This document shows, in pieces, positions 22,936 through 37,400 of a stretch of DNA of 64,000 bases. Both the position numbers and the translations under genes were made by a program. The DNA lies in NCBI RefSeq assembly GCF_014851395.1, contig NW_024044681.1, positions 25,111,036 through 25,175,035 on the forward strand. The letters run 5' to 3'. Under the pieces are notes generated by a model. That model saw nothing but the letters and a program-made list of their open reading frames with translations, had not been told where the DNA came from and made no database searches. Within the stretch, counting starts at the first letter, position 1. The number at the start of each line of letters is the position of its first letter. The DNA is from Micropterus salmoides. Taxonomy: Eukaryota; Chordata; Actinopteri; Centrarchiformes; Centrarchidae.

Positions 22936-25900
22936 ATTTCTCATTAGGTGCCATACTTACAGTGATTTATTTTTCACAATGGTAAAATGTTAAAAGAAAT
23001 AAGATAGTAAGAGTCCTCTGATGCTGAATCTCTCCACCTTCATTTTTCACTTGGTGCCATCTGTTGGTTATTGTTGGTAGCACTATAAGTAGTTAATCTG
23101 TTGGTTTAAATACTTGTCCTTTTAGATGATATTAAGACTTTCTGAATAGATCATTTAAGAGAGTTGGAAGCAGTCTTAAACTGCAGAGCAGTAGGGTTCA
23201 TATTTCTATGAATATGTGTTTGACGGGAGTTGCTCTGTCTGGCTGTGTGTATTTCATTGACTTATTGTTGTTGAAGGAAACAGTGTTATGAGGCTTGCAC
23301 AAAGATAGATATGTTTCAATGAATAATATATTTCTTCATCGAACAGATCCTGCTGCTGATCAGCTGTATGTGAACTGTCCACTCCTACCATTCCCCTGAG
23401 CTGAGGCACTTCTCAGACAACCGAAAATCCCAGGTAAGAGATTAACTTTCGAAAGAACTGAATAATCCATAAACAAGTGAAACTTTATCTCAATAATATA
23501 ATACCATAAACAAACTATTTTCCTTCACTAGTATTTGGGGACATGACAAAACAACTCATACCATATCAAATGGTTTTCATTAGCAGGAATTTGCTCAGGT
23601 GTTATGGAGATGGATCTGTTGACATGCAAACTCAAGCTCAGCCATTGTAATTTTATAAATAGCATTTTAGATAGCTTTAAAGTAAAGCTTCAAAGTTAGA
23701 GCTTGAACTTGTATGATAGTAGTTTGACAGAACAATTCCAACCCAACTGAAGGTCCACGTACTAGCTTTTTAGGGGCTTATAAACAAATATTTTTGTTAT
23801 TTGTTGATAACAGTTAAACTATTGGAAGAATTAACCACACATATGGCGTGGAGTTATTTTGTATGATTATAATTAATTTAACAGTACCGCTTCTCATCTG
23901 CATTAACAAATCATTAAAATTCACCATACCTCATCATTATGAAGCTATCATCAAGTAATTATCCAACTGTTTTCTTCTCATCTTTACAATGGGCATTTAC
24001 AAAACACAAAACCTTAAATTTTCCCATAGCAGAGCGCAGCACACCACACGACAGTGGGAAAAAATAATCAGTCGGAGCTTAATGCCGTATCAAAAGCCTC
24101 ACAGTTCCTGAGCAGCCGCCTTTAGAGGGGGTGACTCTTAGAATGCCTCAGCTTGTTTGTCTCAGGGTTTAAGTGGTGCACATAGCCATGGAAAGATCAT
24201 TAAATCACTGTTTTACCACTTGGCTTAATCCCCACAACAAAAGGGGAAGATACAAAAAAAAGAAAAAATAGAGAGAAAAAAGTGGTGGGTGAGATTAAGT
24301 AGAAACTTGATGGATCTAAACTGACGGCTCTGTTTCCCAGCGTTGCTAAGGGGAGCTAAGAATCTTGATTCCACATCTCCCAGCCTGAAGAGTGGCTGCT
24401 GATCGGACGTTCCCTGTTACCCCTGCAGCGGCCAGCCGCGCTTGTAGTGTCCGCTGCTGTGGCCATCTGCCGGATTACCCAGCAGGATATATTTTTATAG
24501 AGAGCATCCTATTCATATCCTGCCTGCAAAGGTTTACATTAAGGTTGAACTCGGGTGCACTTACAATGGCAGATGAAGTAAGCTCTATCCTTCTTACAGC
24601 ACCCCTCCCCATCTTCTCACTGTTTGGGAGACTGATAGCACTGGGTTGAAAGGGGCTGCTTCACTGTGGCATGAAAGAGGATCTCATGCCACTGTCTGCT
24701 GCTGATTGTTTTCACGCGCTGACAATAAAGTGGTGCCCAGCATGAAAAAAACATTTGTATGTGCCAAGTGCGATTGTTTCTTCTAATAGGCATCAACAGG
24801 CCGACTTCTCTGTGTTACCATACAGGTGAACTCATTCCTGGGAAAATGTTTTTTTCTTTCTCAGCCTTGTAGGCGCGATGGCGTCCCCCTTTTTCCTCGG
24901 CCTAAAGGGATTAGTCGTGCCAGTGCTACCCCGGCTGTCACGGTACTGTCTACTTCCCATCTCTCTTCTGGGCCTCTAATGTGATTAACCCATTCCCTGT
25001 GGTCCAAATGGTTCTGGATGGGGGGGAGGGGGGGCAAAGGGAGGGGAGGAGGGGGGCATCTCCTTGGCATGTTCCTCCCCATGCCTAACTCACCATCATT
25101 GGCACCTTTGTCAGGCAGGAAGGACCAAGGTCGAAGGTCCGTTAGGGTGTGGACAAGAGTACAAGCGGCTGAGGAAAGAATTCATAGATTTAGTTCATCA
25201 AATGATAAAGTCACTATTGAAACCATTTTGTATTAGATTAATATTTGTCTTAAAATCTTTGATATGGATCCAGTAGGGTATTTGTGCATTTAAACACTAG
25301 ATCTCGTTTTACCAGCTCGCTGTGTTTCAGTCTGATCACAATCTATTCAAACACGTCACTCAATAATGAAAATCTGTTCAGGCTGATTTGTATTTTGGCT
25401 TTTGCATTCACAGACATCAGCCCTGAATATTTACTGCTTGCTTAAGAGGAGACAATAATGATTGCCTACGCCCATCATCTTGTCAAATGTCAGTGTATTG
25501 GGGCTTCGCCTGTTTAACACATGTCACGCTCATTTTCGCCTCATCTGTCGCAAGTGTTCTTCGGGGCATCTGCTGCACGCAGAGGACCACATGCCCTTTG
25601 CCACCGCTCAGAGGGAGAAGCCTCAAAACCAAAGGCCTACATACAAAACCCAGCTGAAGGAGCTGAAATCACCTTTACAGTGGCAAACACTTGTCACTTC
25701 ATGTTTTTGTATGTGTGGTGATGTACAGCATACTGTAGCCTCTCGGTATAATGAGGAAAATCATTAACATGTGCATGTGAACGATTCATCTGTTGACCAG
25801 TGTCCTAGACTCAACTGGACTCAAGTGCTTGGAGAAATTCAGCACCACCAATGACACATTTGAAACTAATCTATAATAATAATGTTGGGGGAAAAAATTG

Positions 25901-28340
25901 TTTAGCTGCTCAGAAATAACTCTTTGAATTTAAAGTTTGCAGAAACCAACACAATTTTACACATTATCAATCGATCTTAGTTGCACATAATGACAGCAGC
26001 ACAACAGTTAATTTGTACAGCCAATAAAATATTAGCCAAACTAATTTAAACCCTGTTTTTACGGATTATGGATGAATGTTTGCCGTACCCTGCCCTGTGA
26101 AAGCCGGGAAAACAGCAGTCCCTGTCCTATCTACCCTCACGCTGTGTTCAGCAGGGCTTCACGTGAGCGCACAGCCTCAGTCAGGCGACGGCACGGAGAA
26201 TTAGGAGTCTTAATTAAGATTTTTTACAAGTCTGCATGTGCTGTTCATATGCGAGACAACGGGCTTGAAATGGGCGGGGTGTGGTGGATCCTTAAACAGC
26301 TGCCGGCTCTGAAACAAAAAGCAAAGTTAACATGAAGAGCCACACGATAATTACATTACTTTACTTTTACCTTCTGAGATAGTCTGTAAGGTTGTTTATA
26401 TGTCAGTGAAAACTTTAAATTTATGCATCTATATTAGTGGACATATTTAGATTATAGGCATGATAAAGCAAAGAGAAAACAATTCGACATTGTGGCTGAA
26501 AGACAATACTGTGCATGAGGGGGTAGCGCCCGTTGTGTGGAGATTTGGTGGGTTTCCAATCCTGATATCCAGCCCAGCACCATGTAATGGAAGGTGACAC
26601 TTATTGTATTAGTAGGAGCTAATGAGTGTCTAAAAGCCTGTGTGACTGTGTGTGCCGAGGAATCTCATCGTGTGTGTTGGGTGGCGCAAAGTAGACGAGG
26701 CCATAAAGTGCAGCCTAAAAAAAAAAAATACATCCACCACCGTCACTGCAGATTTCAGGAGGCACGTGAGGCCTCAGAGAGTTTCAATTCTAATATAGAC
26801 ATAAAGAGAGAATGAGTAGCCAACTTTATTTCATGCCCAATCCAGAGTAGTTTAGGCAGGTAAAAAGTAAATCTGTTTTCACATGATCATAAAATAAACA
26901 AGACTCTGCTTTCGTCTGATCAAAATGTTAAGGATTGTAGAGCAGCCACCCCGTTTTCCTGGGTTTCCTGAGCCACAGAGCCAAGGTCAAAGGTCTATTA
27001 ACAAACTGAATGCTTTTCCCACAAAAGGGAACATGCAGCGGCTTTTTTGCTGCCAAAGACAATCACAACATTTGAACATTTATTAACCAAATAACAGCGT
27101 GGAAAACCAGAATGTATCTGCTTCATTAGCATTTGATGCTACTTCTCTAACAAAGATTTTGGTTTGTAATATACTGACACATGCCGCCTCATACAAACAG
27201 TAAAAGGTGTAGTACTACTTTCTTACCACAAGGTGGATATCTAACTAAATGAATTGGGCATCATTATCAAGTGGAAATATGTCCTTTTTTAAATTCACTT
27301 GGAATAGTTGTTGATTTTACTTTAATGTTCTGTTATATTTCAGAAACATGTATAATATTAGTTAGCGTAAATGCAGCCCTTCTTTTTACTTTTATAAGAC
27401 ATCCATATCATTTTATTTATGCTCTTTAGAATAAGTCTAAGACTTATTTTTTTTAGACTTAGGTTTGATGATTTTTTAATAATGTTTTTACTCTTCTTAA
27501 AGAACTCACAGTAAACAAATTTAAGAGTCACACCCTAACACTGAATTATCAGAGGACTACTGTCCTCTTTCTTGAGTCTTTGACATGTAGAATAATCTGT
27601 CAATTAATGTAAACCTCTGCTGCTGGAGATATAACTAGAAATCCACTGCAGCTATTCTGTGGCCTATATTTATATAGGCCTGAAGTGCCTGGCAAGAGGT
27701 CTCGGTCAATATGTAAACCACGATACGTTACATCTCCTGCACTGAACAGGTATATCACAGCTGTTTCCATGAAAGTTGCACATGGAATCAAATGTCTGCA
27801 CATCTCATTGAAGGGACATGAACATTACCTGCCACTCAACACAGGCTCTTAACATGGTCTGTTTTACGTGTTGTGACAGTTACTGTTTGACTGGGTTACA
27901 GTGCCACCAAAATCACTTTACCATAATGACAATGTCAATACATCTGTGTGTGAAATACATACAGGACATTGGACCTTCCCAGCGTCCTTTGCTGTGTCTA
28001 CATAGGTACATAGATAGACATTTTAAAACAGCATGATGGGACTATATGTCTAGTATTACATCTTTGATCACATCCTTATCTTTACAGTAGCATGCAGTCC
28101 CATTGTGGGCGATGCCTAAATGCTGGTGACAGAGGAAGTGGGAGGTATTTGGTTATCATTTTCAAGTGCTGACGGATCCACATTTCCTGCTTGTAAAACC
28201 AACTAATTACCATTTTTATGCAAGTTGTTCCTTGACTAATTAATTGTTGTTTTGATAATGTGGGATAACGTAGTGGAAAACACACTGTGGCAGAAAACTA
28301 ATGATTATTGAATTAGGTGTATGTATTTTTTTTTTAAAGG
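22936..28340. other. Gene desert between wasf3 and gsx1, part 1
   Basis: No coding gene was recognised. It contains an exon-like segment at 23347-23433 (AACAG before, CAG|GTAAGA after). A 21-base scrap at 23750-23770 is shared with the hairpin element at 63133. A G-rich run at 25019-25057 has several GGG tracts and could form a G-quadruplex. Open frames up to about 100 codons (for example 25462-25767) show no family features. Confidence 0.4.
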
Positions 28341-28480
28341 TTTGGTGCGTTCCATTTACCTCAGAAATCGGAGGTCGGAGCTGGGAATGATGTCACACCT
28401 GAGTTGACAGCGTTCCAGTTAACAAGTTGGAATACCTCGCACAGCCAGCTGTTGTTTACAACTTTGCCAGGTTAGCCATT
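28341..28480. repeat. Possible dispersed fish repeat
   Basis: The stretch from GGTGCGTTCCATTTACC through GGGAATGATGTCACA to GTTCCAGTTAACAAGTTGGAA resembles a dispersed teleost element. The right boundary and inverted terminus were not found, so this is tentative. Confidence 0.3.
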
Positions 28481-31400
28481 GTTACCAACACCGATTGATA
28501 AAAATGCATTACATGGTATTTATTCATATTAAACACAGTAGTCACATGTACACACACAGCAGTTGGACGTAACTTTGTGTATGAGTGATCAGTGGGCTGT
28601 AGGATACTGTGAACGGGTTGATTCAAGCTCTATTCAACAGTAAAAATACAATATCATCTGTAAAAGATGATTCACTGCTGCACTACAGAAGTAGAGTCAC
28701 AAAAATGAAGTGTTCATTTTAAAATACTGTAGCTGTGGGAACTTCGCGTTTCTATATACACTACACTAAATCTACCATTAAATGTGTGTCAAATGTGTGT
28801 CTGTTAAATTTGTTAAATTTGTGTTGTTTTTGTGCATTTGCAATTGGGCTGTGAGATGATAACCTTCACTTTAACACATGCCATCAAAATGTCTTATAAC
28901 ATAAGCAAGTTATTCATCTTTGTCCCTGAAGCTCCTGTCAAATATCCTAGGCTAGCGGGCAAAGGCAGCAATAAGTAACAGCACCTGATGTGGTTCTCCG
29001 TATTGATGTGATTGAGCTGACAGACTGGAGTTAGACAGACAATTATTGCGGATCTTGATTGAACACCAAAATTAACTTAATTGAACACTATTATTTATGC
29101 TGCATTGCGGAGGGTGTACTATTAGTACCATGGTGCTTGTAATACAGACATGAATTTAAAATACATTGCTGATTTAATTTAATCATATCGAGCTACACCA
29201 TGAGTTGCACAACCATTTTCATTATTGCAGAAATTCAGTACAATATTATAAGACATCTATACAAAAAGTTAAATATTTAGAGCATAAACAAATTGTAAAA
29301 ATAAAGTGAACTATTTCTAACTCTACCTATACGCAGATGACAGTTATTTATGCCTGTGCTCTTTCATAGAAACAGGCCTTTGAAAGTTAGAGGCCGAACA
29401 CTGGAATTGTTGTCATTGTTCCGACTTTATGAATGGCCTAATTTGTTGCCACATCACAAATGTGCCATTTCACAAACGCAGCCGGTTTCGGAGTGCTTAA
29501 TAATGTCGTCAAACCGGGAGGCTGTCAACTAAAGGCACATGGCCCACTGGAGATATAATGACATCAAGAAATGGGAATGAAAGCGGGCTTTTTAAACAGG
29601 CCGGTGCAGGCTTACACTTGGTACACAGGTCAACTTAAGTGCGCTCATCTGAGCGTAACTCAGGTTGACACAATTTGACCTCAGCTGATACCCCTCTCTG
29701 CTGGCCCTTTTGTTTTCATGTTCTCTCCTGGGAACTGCATTTAATACTATCCTTACAGATTCTATAAAATGTTCTAGTTTTCTAAGCTCTCATTTCTCAA
29801 CATTTGCTTTTCTATTATTTCTCAGGACTCTATTCTTTCAGATATGGGCCTTTGTAGGCCTTTGGTGGGGCTGACAGAATTGTTTCTCTTGGCCTGTGCT
29901 TCAAAGGAAAATCCCCTTTAGAGGCTTGAATGAAGAGGCCATTGTTGTTTGCTTGACTTGGATGTTTTGAAAGGCAAACATTTAAAAACTGTATCTTATT
30001 TAATAATTGAAAAATTGTTGATTGTAAAACACCGTGCTACAATGGTGCGACTTTCACCGAACTCAAAACGTCAGGAAACTTTCCGTGAGGCGGGTTAAAT
30101 GACAAGCTTCGCTCATTGGTCTTTAGAAACAGTGATTCCAAAGATTTCACAGTCAAATGAACAGCAAAAGATTAATATGTCTAATGCTGCTCGGCACACA
30201 AAGGTAGTCTAATCTTTGCTTTCTTCTGTGGCTTTAACGTCAGCGTCAAGCAGTGGAGTGGAGTGTCTTAAACAACTGTTTTAAATAAAGCCCCATCACC
30301 TGCTTGTCACACAGGTATCTTCTCACTCAGGTTCTCCTCATTTTTGCTCCGCATAGTTTGGATAAAAAGCCGGTTAGAGTTTGTAGAGGAGTTTGGTTTG
30401 AGGCTAAGATAGAATAAGACTATTTTCAGATTATCTTTTTATATGTAGACCTCCAAATGTTTTTGTTTCTTTATAAACAGGGTTTCTGATACTTAATTCA
30501 TTCATAGCATACATGAGTTACTTCTGAGATTTTTTTCAAATGTTTGACAGAAAGCATAATTATGCCTTTGTTCCATGTTCTGTATCAATTCCAAACTGAC
30601 TAGACTTATTTAGGGTGTGTAATTGTCTGTAAGATTTTAATTTGGTCATCAAGGCCGCCAAACACAACAATCCAGCCCCCCAGTGGCCTGGCAGTTCGTG
30701 CCATGTTGTTGCACACAAAGTGCACATTTTTGAAAACCCATTTAAATTCTTTTAGGAAGAATCTGAAAAAGAAGAAACGTCCATCATTTGGAGGTAGCAG
30801 GTGGATGCTTGTGCATGGTTGACCGATCAGAAATAAAAAGATGCCCAAAAAAGCATTCATGATGGGAAAGGCGATGTTCCTCATTTCCTAATTAGCGTTT
30901 GGATTCTGATTCCTCGTGCAGCATCCCACATTGTTCCAACAAACCAACAAAAAAGTTGAGTTAAGCCACAAAACCTTTGGTGTCTTTTCAGAGGAAACGG
31001 TTCTTTATGGGGGTCAATGCAGCCTGTGTTTATTTTCTAACAGTGAATGGGGGTGAGGTGTGAAGCTGTGAATACTGTGAGGTCAACCCGCCGTGATGCT
31101 GTAAATACTAACAGTGCCAGTTGGTAATGAGCAAGGCCACGGCCCAGCTCCCTATTCAAGCGTTTAACCAAAGAAACGGAACAGCTTTTCCTCAACAAAG
31201 ATACACGTAAAAAGAGATACATTTACAACAGACAAAATGAGAAACGAATTGTCATTGATCTCAAATTAATCTTGTCTGTTACTTCAGCTGCTGGCATTTT
31301 GTTTTTTTTATAAGGAATTTAATCATACACCACCAAGATAAATACTGAAAGAGTATATATTACATTTTCAGTAACAAAATAATGTACTTTTTTTGTTCAA

Positions 31401-31744
31401 TAATTAGGCATTAAAAGTTTTTGAAAAGTAAAAAAAAAAAAAAGATAATGAATAGGGTAGTAGGCCAGTTGCAAATGGTAACTGACTTATCTAATGCATT
31501 TTTGTAGCTATGTCAGTGGGTTTGTGGACTTAATAATGAATAATTGAAGATTTGTGCCCTTGAACCTTTTGTTTATGGCTACTGTAGCAAGGTAAAGTCT
31601 GATTTTGACAACATTTATTAAACATTAAGCTGGATCTTTAATGACATATCGCAGATACATTTTGTTCCCTGATATGTTTTCCAGAGCCAACAACAACAAC
31701 TCCAGTAAAGACCCACTGTGTTCTGGCGTGGACTAAAACAAAAC
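28481..31744. other. Gene desert between wasf3 and gsx1, part 2
   Basis: No gene or clear repeat was seen. A 92-codon minus-strand frame at 30606-30884 has one hydrophobic segment but no recognisable family and no splice context. Confidence 0.35.
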
Positions 31745-32290
31745 ATCAATCAGTTATTATTTGAATAGCATCTTTCATACAGGTCAGTACAATTCAAAGT
31801 GCTTTACAAGGGAATGACAAGCTGATGATAAGGCAGTACAAATATAAGCAGTAAATCAATGTGAGACAAATGCACAAAAGTGAAAAACTAAATGACAATA
31901 AATGGCTAAATGGCAATATATATAATAAGCATTTCAAACAAGAATACAATAAAACTAATAATAAAAAAATTAAGAAATTTGATAATAGCCATAAAGCATT
32001 ACATTCTAATCAGAAGCCAAACTAAAGAAATAGGTTTTAAGTTTGCCTTTATAGATATCAACACTTATCTCAGATCCTCCGGCTTGGAGCATAAACACTG
32101 AAAACTCCACCAAAAGGTTTTGGCCCTGCTCTTGGAACACCAAAAAGATACGTGCCAGAGGACATGAAGGGCCGTTAAAAACAATTAAAATCATTTTAAA
32201 ATCCCCATGAAAACTGTATAAAGACAGGCAATGTAAAGACTTTTAAATGGGTGTTTGTGTTCTCTCCTTGTGTTCCTAGTCAGCAGGGTT
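31745..32290 (+). repeat. Dispersed teleost repeat (LINE-associated type)
   Basis: The start, around ACAATTCAAAGTGCTTTACA, and the later blocks AAATAGGTTTTAAGTTTGCC, AGGACATGAAGGGCCGTTAAA and GTGTTCTCTCCTTGTG match, by recall, a very common fish interspersed repeat. The copy is diverged and has no intact frame. Ends are approximate. Confidence 0.55.
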
Positions 32291-34165
32291 CCCCTCACTG
32301 TGAGAGAAAGGTAATACAGTGAGAGCAGAAAGGCCAACAACATGATTGTTCCTTATTTCACAACCACAACGTGTTAGAGAATCAACACAAGGAAAATACT
32401 GGAATTCAGCACATTTGCCTGACTGGAGACCTTTGTCTCGTGTGAACCCTCTGTCGTGTTTTCTCTCTCTGCCTTTCCTGTCTCTAAACTGTTAACTATC
32501 AAAACATAAAACATGCCGCAGTGGTCTTTTCAGTTTGATGTGAGAACCCACAGGCAGCTTTATGAAGTTAAATGAAGTATGAGGATCATTAAATAAAAAC
32601 CTTCATATTCTAATGAAGCATTAGTCTGGATTAAATAAAACAGCTATAGGTATTTAACTACAGGTATGCTTCATTACCAGGTGTTGCCAGGAAAATGTCA
32701 CTTGGCAAAAGCTTGGCCGTGTCCCAGCTGAACCTCTCTGATACCTTAGATGGTCATGATGCAGACAAAAGGATTTAACCTAGAGGACATGCAGCTTAGT
32801 CTTGTCAAGGCTGAGCTTAGCGTAGCGAGTGCACGCATTAAGAGAAGATTTCTACCACAATGTGTTAATAAAACCAGACTTGTAAATGGCCAACAGCTTG
32901 TTCTGATAAAGTTGACTAGAATTTATTATTATTATTATTATTCAGTAGATTTGAAAGAACTCTGCAGAACCTTTTGTTACCCCAATATGGTAATATCAGT
33001 AACAGGTTTGAAGTGCAGACAAAAGTATAACAGATCAAAACAGTGTATAAGTGAGGAGTTAATAGGTTAATAGTTAACAGGCTGATAGCACATTCTGTCT
33101 GTGATCAGTTTTGTCACTGAGTGACTGCAGTTGCACTATTTGCCCATAGGGTGTCACTATATAGATGATTATCTTAAAACAGCTCTTGGCATACAGGATC
33201 TTAGTCTGGCATGTTAATATAGTGCTGATCAAACCAAAGTCATTCATACACACGTAATACAACTAGTGAGAAAGTTGTGTTACTGTGACAATATGTATTA
33301 GTAAGAAATTAAAGTCTGTAAGTACAATGATGCATTGGTTATTAAAGTATTTCCAGGAAAACATAACATATTTAGATTTACAATGTTTTATGACACCATC
33401 TGGTCTTAAACATTTAGTAATAAATTGCACTTAAGTGTCATTTGTGTCACTAGGCATGATAAATACCCCATATTGTCTTAGTGGCACTAATGAAATTATA
33501 TTATATTATTTCAAACACAGCAGATCACCATCCATCAAAGTTCACTAAATGTTGAAAACATACCAAGTAGTTACACCCAGCACCACTAAAGCCACACTTT
33601 CATCAGTCCATGATAATATACTTGCTGAATAAAGTACATAATGAGAAGAGCCCTAATTGCACCACTTATTACCATCCAAGACCCCGTTTTTGATTAAGTA
33701 AGGGTTTTTCTTTTGGTGTGAGTGGACATAAAGCTGGTTCCACAATTTGACACTGAGGATCATTTCATAGGAAATGATTTTATTCAGTCATTGTAAAAAG
33801 GGGTCTGCTGATGCTGAGATAATGTGGCGCAGCTTATAGGTTAGATTACGCAAATTTCTTCAAGAAAATAAACCAAACTATGTTGATCGATGCACCCTGC
33901 CATGACAGGAATGGCCTCCGCTGACTTTCATCTCCACATCTGATATGAATCAATCCCTTCCTACCCTGACTCCACCTGATTTGCACTTATGATACGCACT
34001 TATTTGAGAATATATTGACAGAAGATACAGCTGGATTGGCTTTGTTTGCTGCTTGTCATTTTTATCTGTTAAACCACCAGCAGGTCGTTTATCAGGCATT
34101 TATGGTCTTATCCATGCATCCTTATTACTAAGTAACGCAGGACCCCTTGTGTCCAAATATATAAT
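32291..34165. other. Gene desert between wasf3 and gsx1, part 3
   Basis: No exon was recognised. A short (TTA)n run lies near 32922-32941. Otherwise the sequence is AT-rich and unassigned. Confidence 0.35.
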
Positions 34166-34175
34166 ATATAAGATT

Positions 34176-34392
34176 ATTAATTACAGAAGTGGTGACGGCG
34201 CAGTGGATAAGACACATCTTTTTGGTGTGGGAGACCAGGGTTCAGTTCCCACTGCGACGCATCCACCAATGTGTCCCTGAGCAAGACACTGAACCCCTAG
34301 TTGCTCCAAAGGCATGCGACCTCTGATACACATAGCTATTGTAAGTCGCTTTGGATAAAAGCGTCAGCTAAATGACTAATAATAATAATAGA
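34176..34392 (+). mobile_element. tRNA-derived SINE
   Basis: The head has an A-box-like GGCGCAGTGGA (34197-34207) and a B-box GGTTCAGTTCC (34239-34249), the internal RNA polymerase III promoter of tRNA-derived SINEs. A body containing TGTCCCTGAGCAAGACACT follows. The 3' tail GTCGCTTTGGATAAAAGCGT is shared by many fish SINEs, and the end is (AAT)n. A 10-bp direct repeat, ATATAAGATT, at 34166-34175 and 34393-34402 is the likely target-site duplication. Confidence 0.88.
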
Positions 34393-34402
34393 ATATAAGA
34401 TT

Positions 34403-37400
34403 TGTGGTGCACCTGCATGTGGTTGTATATGCTGCCTGCTTTCTGCCGCTATGGAAGATGAAGCACTGCAGTGTGCCATTAAATACATTAAATAATAGTA
34501 TGTCCATGTGTTAGTAGAGATTCTGAAAACAAGTTTTTCACATTAAATGGTACCATCATGGTGGAGATGTGTGCAAATCTTAAACATTTGTGCTAAAATC
34601 TTACCTCATCTGTTCCTTAGTTACATTGCAATCTAATGAAAAGATATTGTTTTAGTAGACACTGTAACCTTTAAATACCTATAGCTGTTTTTAATCCAAA
34701 TAAAATCAAGGCTAATGCTTCATTACCGGGTATTTTTACATAATGATCCTCATGCTGCTGCTGTTAATTTTTTTATTAACGCAATTACTGGGCTCTTAGT
34801 GGACGGGGTCAGAGAGGTCTAATTACCCTGCGTCATGCTGGTAAATAGTTGGAGGTGTCTCTGAGCAGGTGGCCCTGGAGGTAAGAGGGAGACATGGGGC
34901 ATACCGAGGCGGGCAATTACTGGATGAATTTCACTTTAATAAATGTTGAGCTACATTTGGAAATTCAGATAACAGAGCTTTCTGCCTAATGGGTGCTGCA
35001 CTGAGGCCACTTGAGCAAGAAAATGATCTGAAAGAGGGTTTAATTAACACAAGCTACATGATCCAGGGAGCGCGTGACAGAATGTTAAAGTGAGGGGGAG
35101 AGCACACAGCACAGGGATAATATGAAAATTAGTGAGGAGGAAGGTGAGATGGGGGGGGGTTGCCAACTTTTATCTCACAGGTTTCGAAGTCTGGATTTTG
35201 CTCCTGTTTTGGCACATGACTAAAGTCTGTGTCATGAACATCAATATCTGTATAAACACAAGTCCAGAGCATGAGGCCAGCCAGAAGCAGAATTGATTTG
35301 ATAGTATCACACTGCGTATTCATGCTACATTTAATAGTTAATTTGATAATAAAGTGAAATCATATAAAAGTCTGTTAAATTCTATTTATTCCAGCTCAGG
35401 AGCTGCTGATGACATTTTCAGCTGATTATTTTAGAATTTGGAGAAATGCAAACAAAACTAGTCTCTCTGATAATCAGACTGGATTACCATTTTGTTTCAC
35501 TTCATTAATCACTCAGACTTTGTGTTCTTGTTAGCCGTATCACTTCCAAAGGCATCATTTCCAGTTGACATGGTGTACAAGAAGCTACCTTAAGGTTTTT
35601 CCTTAGTCAAAGAAATGAGCATATATAAGAGTTGTTAATTCTGTAAGTCAACTAACAACAAGTTGGGCCTACTTATGTTTGTGACATTTTTTTTCTGGCA
35701 TAGTAAGAGCCCCATTCTTAATCCAGCCTACAATGCTCTACAACTGGCTTGGTTGTTTTTGCGAAGGAAACAAGCTTGTTGGAATCACTGAAAACAATCG
35801 GTGATGTGGACGGGAACTCAGATGTCTGGAATCAGGCTAGAATATCTCTTTTCACCTGTGAATTTTCCTTCACTGGAGCATACAAAATATCTCACATTCA
35901 ATGAATAGGTCAAAGATACTTATACTAATGGGTGGCAGATTAAAGGAAGCTGCTGGGATGAACACTATTCTTTCTGAAAGATATTCCCTCATTGGGTGTT
36001 TTGATGGTGGTGGTGGAGAGCGCTAACTAACAGTGGTTGAGATCAGGCAAGGGTTATAGCATATGATTCATTTTCATACTCATCAAACCATATCCTGACC
36101 CCTCGTACCCTGTAGGATGAAAGTGCTTGCATATACAACAAAAGCAACCCCTCTCCCCAAAAACTCAGCAGGGTTATACATTAAATACTCCCTCAGCTAT
36201 TTATAGCTGGTGGTTTATCAGATGAGATGTTGTTTAAATGGAAACCTGGAAGAATGCATATGTACATGAGGTAGCTTACCATGCAGTGACATAATCACAT
36301 GTTTGAAAAGTTAACACACAAAATTCAGAGTAGTACCTGCATTACGTGCCACTGAAAGGACTGTATTCTGGCCTGTAGCTGCCGTCACTTTTTATGTTTT
36401 TAGTGTTTGTTGCATGAGCTGCACTAACGCTGCAGCGTATAGGCCTGTGTTATGTGTATAGAGGACGAGGGGTTTTGTTTTTGTTTAAACAGTGTATATG
36501 TGTGGTTTTGTGCATGTAAGGTCCTCATGGTTTTACACACCGCGGTCTCCCTCCACTCTCCACTGGAGCTAAAAGCCCCGAAACAGAACGGTAATTGCCC
36601 AATTAGGGCCCTCGCTCTGTGGGCCGCAGAGCACTATGCGCCTCCACATGCTCACAGAGTCAGATAATTGAGCTGAAAGCAAATGAACGGATGGCAGACA
36701 AACAAGCTACTAGAAAATAATTACTTGGAGTGTTTCTTTTCAGTACCTGTACAGCGAATTTCATTATTGTCAATAGCCTCTAAAGCTGCTCGAAACGGTG
36801 GTATTTGTCATTTTCATAGAGACTTGATAATGACATTAATTTGTCTTAATGGGTTGGTTCTATTGTTAAAAATAGTAAAATGAGCAGAAATTGTCTTTCC
36901 TCAGCAGGTAGAGAGGACTTCACCACACTCCCGTCAGGCATGAGGAGATAATTTGGTGTGCTTGTCAAATTTCCAATAATTTGTTATATGGAACATGAGT
37001 AATGCTAATACCATTAATGTCCATTTTCCTCTAAATTCATTACTGCCCTTTTTCCCTTTTATGTTTTTAATGCCTCTGTCGTTTTTCTGTGCTTCAAGAG
37101 GTTATACCAGACCTGATTAAAAACATGCACATTTAGACTTTTGCCTTATACACGCACACATACATAAACACATGCACATCATTTAAAACATCTGTAAGTT
37201 CTCCTCCTAAACAACTGAAGTGTCTGTTAAACCCGAATTGTAATTTCTGTTTGTCAGAAAAAGGTTACAGTCAAACAATTATTCATCGACAATATCAGCT
37301 TTAAATGACAAACTAATAAATAATCTGTGAAAATGCAGCTTTTCAGTTTCATTTAACATCACTTATTCAGCAGAGGATGAATTTTAGGGGATCATTCACA

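Noticed and set aside
25462..25767. 101-codon plus-strand frame
   Set aside because: No domain, no homologous pattern recognised, and no flanking splice or promoter signals.
30606..30884. 92-codon minus-strand frame with a hydrophobic segment
   Set aside because: No recognisable family, splice context or promoter; length is compatible with chance in AT-rich DNA.
34190..34262. A functional tRNA gene
   Set aside because: A and B boxes are present, but the cloverleaf is not maintained, and the sequence continues into a SINE body with a 3' tail and target duplication.
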